Shown here: in pieces, positions 61,711 to 64,000 of the stretch | How the letters are laid out: each line of letters opens with the position of its first letter | Numbering within the stretch: the first letter of the stretch is position 1 | Source: JANYHH01 sp965249745 | GTDB lineage: Bacteria > Deinococcota > Deinococci > Deinococcales > JAAFIG01 | DNA: 64,000 nucleotides | NCBI GenBank assembly: GCA_965249745.1 | Contig: OZ252252.1 | Span: forward strand, 2,170,001 to 2,234,000 | Reading direction: 5' to 3' | Notes under the pieces: generated by a model | Told to the model about the DNA's origin: nothing | Seen by the model: the letters and a program-made list of their open reading frames with translations, nothing else | Database searches by the model: none | Position numbers and translations under genes: made by a program

Positions 61711-63474
61711 TTACGGAACGTGGTTGAAGCGCTGCACATAGAGGTTCTGTGATCCGCCATCGGCGTCGGTCCAAGCGGTCATGGGCTGGCCTATGGAGTC
61801 CAGCGCCAGCGACGGAGCCGTCATGAAACTGCCTGTTACGAAAAGACTGGTGCTACCCACTTGCGCCCACGCCGAACCGCTCCAACGCTTGACGTAAATG
61901 GTAGGTTGATTGTTGCGCGAGGGGTTCTGCTCGAGCCAAGCGACGGTCGCGTTGTTGTCCGGACCGATGGCCAGCGAGGGCGTACCAGAATTTTTATCGG
62001 CGTTGGCGTCAAGGAGGGTCCCAACCTGCGTCCAGGCCGATCCGTTCCAGTGCTTGACGTACACGTTGCTTGATTTGGCATCGGATTCCCCCCAGGCAAC
62101 GGTCGGATCGCCACCAGAATCAGTCGCCAACGATGGAGTGAGCGCGACTTGGTTGTTAACGTTCAGGGATTCGCCCAGTTGCGTCCACGCCAACCCGTTC
62201 CAGCGCTTCACGTAGAGCCTGTCGAACGATGCGTTCGTCTGTTCCCGCCAAGCCACGATCGGTTTGCCGTTCGCACCCATGGCGAGTGCTGGCTCGAGGA
62301 CATTTTGCAGCACGTTCACGTCCAAGGCATCACCGATCTTCGCCCAGACAACACCGTCCCAGTGGGTCACGTACAGGTTGCTCGATTTGGTCGGAGCATC
62401 GAATTCTCTCCAGGCCACGGTTGGCTTGCCGCTCGCGTCCAGCGCCAGGGTTGGCGTGTCGCCGGTGACATTTGCGGTGAGGAAGGTAGGACCAACTTGC
62501 GCCCAAGTCGCTCCGCTCCAGCGCTTGACGTAAATGTGCCAGAGCGTGCCATCGGATTCGTTCCAGGTCACCGTCGGGTTGCCACTCGAGTCTAGCGCCA
62601 GGACCGGGGGACTGGATTGCTTATCCGGGTTGATGTTCAGTGAACCGCTGCCCAGTTGCGTCCAAACCGATCCATCCCAGTGCTTGACGTAAATATTAGC
62701 CTTGCCGCCTCCCTCGAGCCAAGCGACCGTCGGATGGCCGTTCGAGTCCACCGCCAGACTCCTCGAGCTGGTGTAGGGCGTATTGAGCAGGGTGACATCC
62801 AGCGGTTGTATTCCTGGTTGCTGCCAGTCTGGAACTTGGAACCGCACGAGTGGCGGTGCGACGGCGTTGCCGGTGCGATCCGTGACCCCGTTTACTTCAA
62901 AAGAGAGCGTGGTGGGTAGCGCGGGCTGCGAGGTTGGACGCAGGACCAGTTTCGTCCCGGCCGCATCCAGCGTTCTCGTGCTGGGCAGCACCGTTGCACC
63001 GACCTTCAGTTGTACTGTGGCGTCCGGGACGCTGCCTGGGAGTACCGGTTCGCTGAAGCTAAGGCTCAGCTCGTCGCCTAACCAGACGTTCGTGGCGGCG
63101 TTTAGCGGCAGCGTCCCGGTAATGAATGGTGGGCTGCGGTCCACAGTGACCTGAATTGGGTTGCTGACAGCCGCATTAACCCCAGGCTTTGAGGCGCGAG
63201 CCGTCAGGCTGTAGGTCTGTTCAGTTTCGCCCGTCGTGTCCCAGGTGTACTGGTACGGTGCGGCCAGGGTGGCCAACAGTGCGCCGTCTTTCAGGAGATC
63301 CACGCCGGTTGGGTCACCGGTCACCGCGACCAACACTGTAACCTCAGCGTTCGTGTAGACCTGACTCGAGGGACTGGTGATCGCCACGGTGGGCGTGACT
63401 GGCGTGATAGGCGGGTTCGTGCAGCCTAGGAGGCTGACGGTCAGGGTCAGCGCCAAAAGGACGAGTCTGTTCAT
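61711..63474 (-). CDS. Surface lipoprotein with Ig-like domains and a seven-unit propeller-like repeat
   Basis: 587 residues; of two adjacent ATGs, 63474 is better spaced from AGGAGGC. Lipobox VSLLGCTN. Two Ig-like modules follow: ITSPSSQVYTNAEVTVLVAV and a Big_5-type SPPFITGTLPLNAATNVWLG. From about residue 240 there are seven ~50-residue repeats of the form PTVAWxE..NxYVKxWxGxxWxQxG. Likely displayed on the cell surface; binding or structural role unknown. The repeats keep near-identical WDGSVWTQ-like DNA words, so recombination among them is possible. Confidence 0.82.
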   Translation of the reverse strand: MNRLVLLALTLTVSLLGCTNPPITPVTPTVAITSPSSQVYTNAEVTVLVAVTGDPTGVDLLKDGALLATLAAPYQYTWDTTGETEQTYSLTARASKPGVNAAVSNPIQVTVDRSPPFITGTLPLNAATNVWLGDELSLSFSEPVLPGSVPDATVQLKVGATVLPSTRTLDAAGTKLVLRPTSQPALPTTLSFEVNGVTDRTGNAVAPPLVRFQVPDWQQPGIQPLDVTLLNTPYTSSRSLAVDSNGHPTVAWLEGGGKANIYVKHWDGSVWTQLGSGSLNINPDKQSSPPVLALDSSGNPTVTWNESDGTLWHIYVKRWSGATWAQVGPTFLTANVTGDTPTLALDASGKPTVAWREFDAPTKSSNLYVTHWDGVVWAKIGDALDVNVLQNVLEPALAMGANGKPIVAWREQTNASFDRLYVKRWNGLAWTQLGESLNVNNQVALTPSLATDSGGDPTVAWGESDAKSSNVYVKHWNGSAWTQVGTLLDANADKNSGTPSLAIGPDNNATVAWLEQNPSRNNQPTIYVKRWSGSAWAQVGSTSLFVTGSFMTAPSLALDSIGQPMTAWTDADGGSQNLYVQRFNHVP

Positions 63475-63694
63475 CATGCCTCCTGGGGGCGATACGATGT
63501 CCGATGCCGACTGGGTTTTGATGTGGAAGGCTCAAAACAGTCTAGCGGCAACTCCCAAATTTTGTGCGATTTATCACAACAGCTCTGTCTGAGACGCCCG
63601 ATTTCTGTGTTCAGATTTTGCTCGAGTGCGTCTGGAGTGGCTTGAGTTTACCGGCACGCCGGGCGCGAATCTGAAATTGCCTCCCAATGACATC

Positions 63695-64000
63695 TCAACG
63701 GTTCTGAAAGGGATCACGATGCGCCATTGGAATCAAAAAGCGTTGCATCAACACAAAGGCTGCTAACGATTTGGGGCTGTTGTAGGCGTTCCCGGTGAAC
63801 GCAACCGTCAGATTGACTTCGGGCACGACCATGATGAATTGCCCGCCGTTCCCTCGAGCCTGATAGGAGCGCACGGTTCCGTTCTGCACCGGCTCGAGCC
63901 ACCAGAGGCGACCGTACTTCAGGGTGGGGTTCGTCGGGTCGGGACTGTTGCGCGGTTCCAGGCTATCGCTCACCCAGCGCTGACTAATGACTCGTTTCCC
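63695..64000 (-). CDS. Serine hydrolase of the beta-lactamase fold, C-terminal part (runs off the window)
   Basis: The frame stays open to the window edge, so the N-terminus is missing. The visible part, KRVISQRWVSDSLEP, then LKYGRLWWLEPV, RGNGGQFIMVVPEVNLTVAF and FVLMQRFLIP, is the end of a class C beta-lactamase-like hydrolase. GNGGQ corresponds to the HxGxxxG/GxGGQ strand near the active site. The catalytic Ser-x-x-Lys lies outside. Substrate unknown. Confidence 0.7.
   Translation of the reverse strand, partial: GKRVISQRWVSDSLEPRNSPDPTNPTLKYGRLWWLEPVQNGTVRSYQARGNGGQFIMVVPEVNLTVAFTGNAYNSPKSLAAFVLMQRFLIPMAHRDPFQNR

Overview
The window is bacterial chromosomal DNA at roughly 60% G+C (by eye) and most likely comes from the Deinococcota, near Deinococcaceae. 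The protein sequences of the division and cell-wall (dcw) cluster, above all MraZ and FtsZ, read as Deinococcus-like, but no database search was possible, so the genus is open. The clearest genome-wide signature is the hexamer CTCGAG. It appears about once per 100-250 bp in most native genes and spacers, where about once per 3 kb would be expected. Its absence marks recently acquired DNA.

Layout. 1-2.2 kb: end of a ketopantoate-reductase-like gene and a Gfo/Idh/MocA oxidoreductase, then gene debris. 2.3-5.5 kb: a CTCGAG-free gene for a metallophosphoesterase fused to a lectin-like propeller, flanked by an inverted 37-bp repeat. 6.2-15.8 kb: a duplicated PAP2/haloperoxidase-like protein, a SARP-type AAA+ regulator, a DUF885 protein and a DUF4157-lysozyme fusion. 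15.8-28.4 kb: a defence island made of an AbrB-like orphan, an integrase remnant, a type I restriction-modification locus and a tRNA-Lys. In that locus hsdM is interrupted by an IS3-family element with a 3-bp target duplication and hsdR is frameshifted. Between the core hsd genes lie a DUF5655-type protein, a two-gene nuclease-like module, a fic remnant and an intact fic gene flanked by matching palindromes.

28.5-31.3 kb: a DUF1232 protein, a PDZ/radical-SAM-like DUF512 protein and mscL. 31.4-47.6 kb, minus strand: the dcw cluster mraZ-rsmH-ftsL-ftsI-murF-(lipoprotein)-mraY-murD-ftsW-(small membrane protein)-murG-murC-murB-ftsQ-ftsA-ftsZ. It is tightly overlapped, lacks murE, and is headed by a promoter region with about 10-bp-spaced MraZ-type boxes. 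It makes lipid-linked peptidoglycan precursors and the division machinery.

47.9-64 kb: a thioredoxin-reductase-like flavoprotein, a MerR regulator, an AlkA-type DNA glycosylase, a GNAT acetyltransferase and a methyltransferase, then a TPP-riboswitch-controlled thiamine uptake pair thiB-thiP without thiQ. After these come an alpha/beta hydrolase with Asn at the nucleophile position, an orphan sugar-binding protein, a TerC-family protein, an HD hydrolase, an enoyl-CoA hydratase, a repeat lipoprotein and the end of a beta-lactamase-fold hydrolase.
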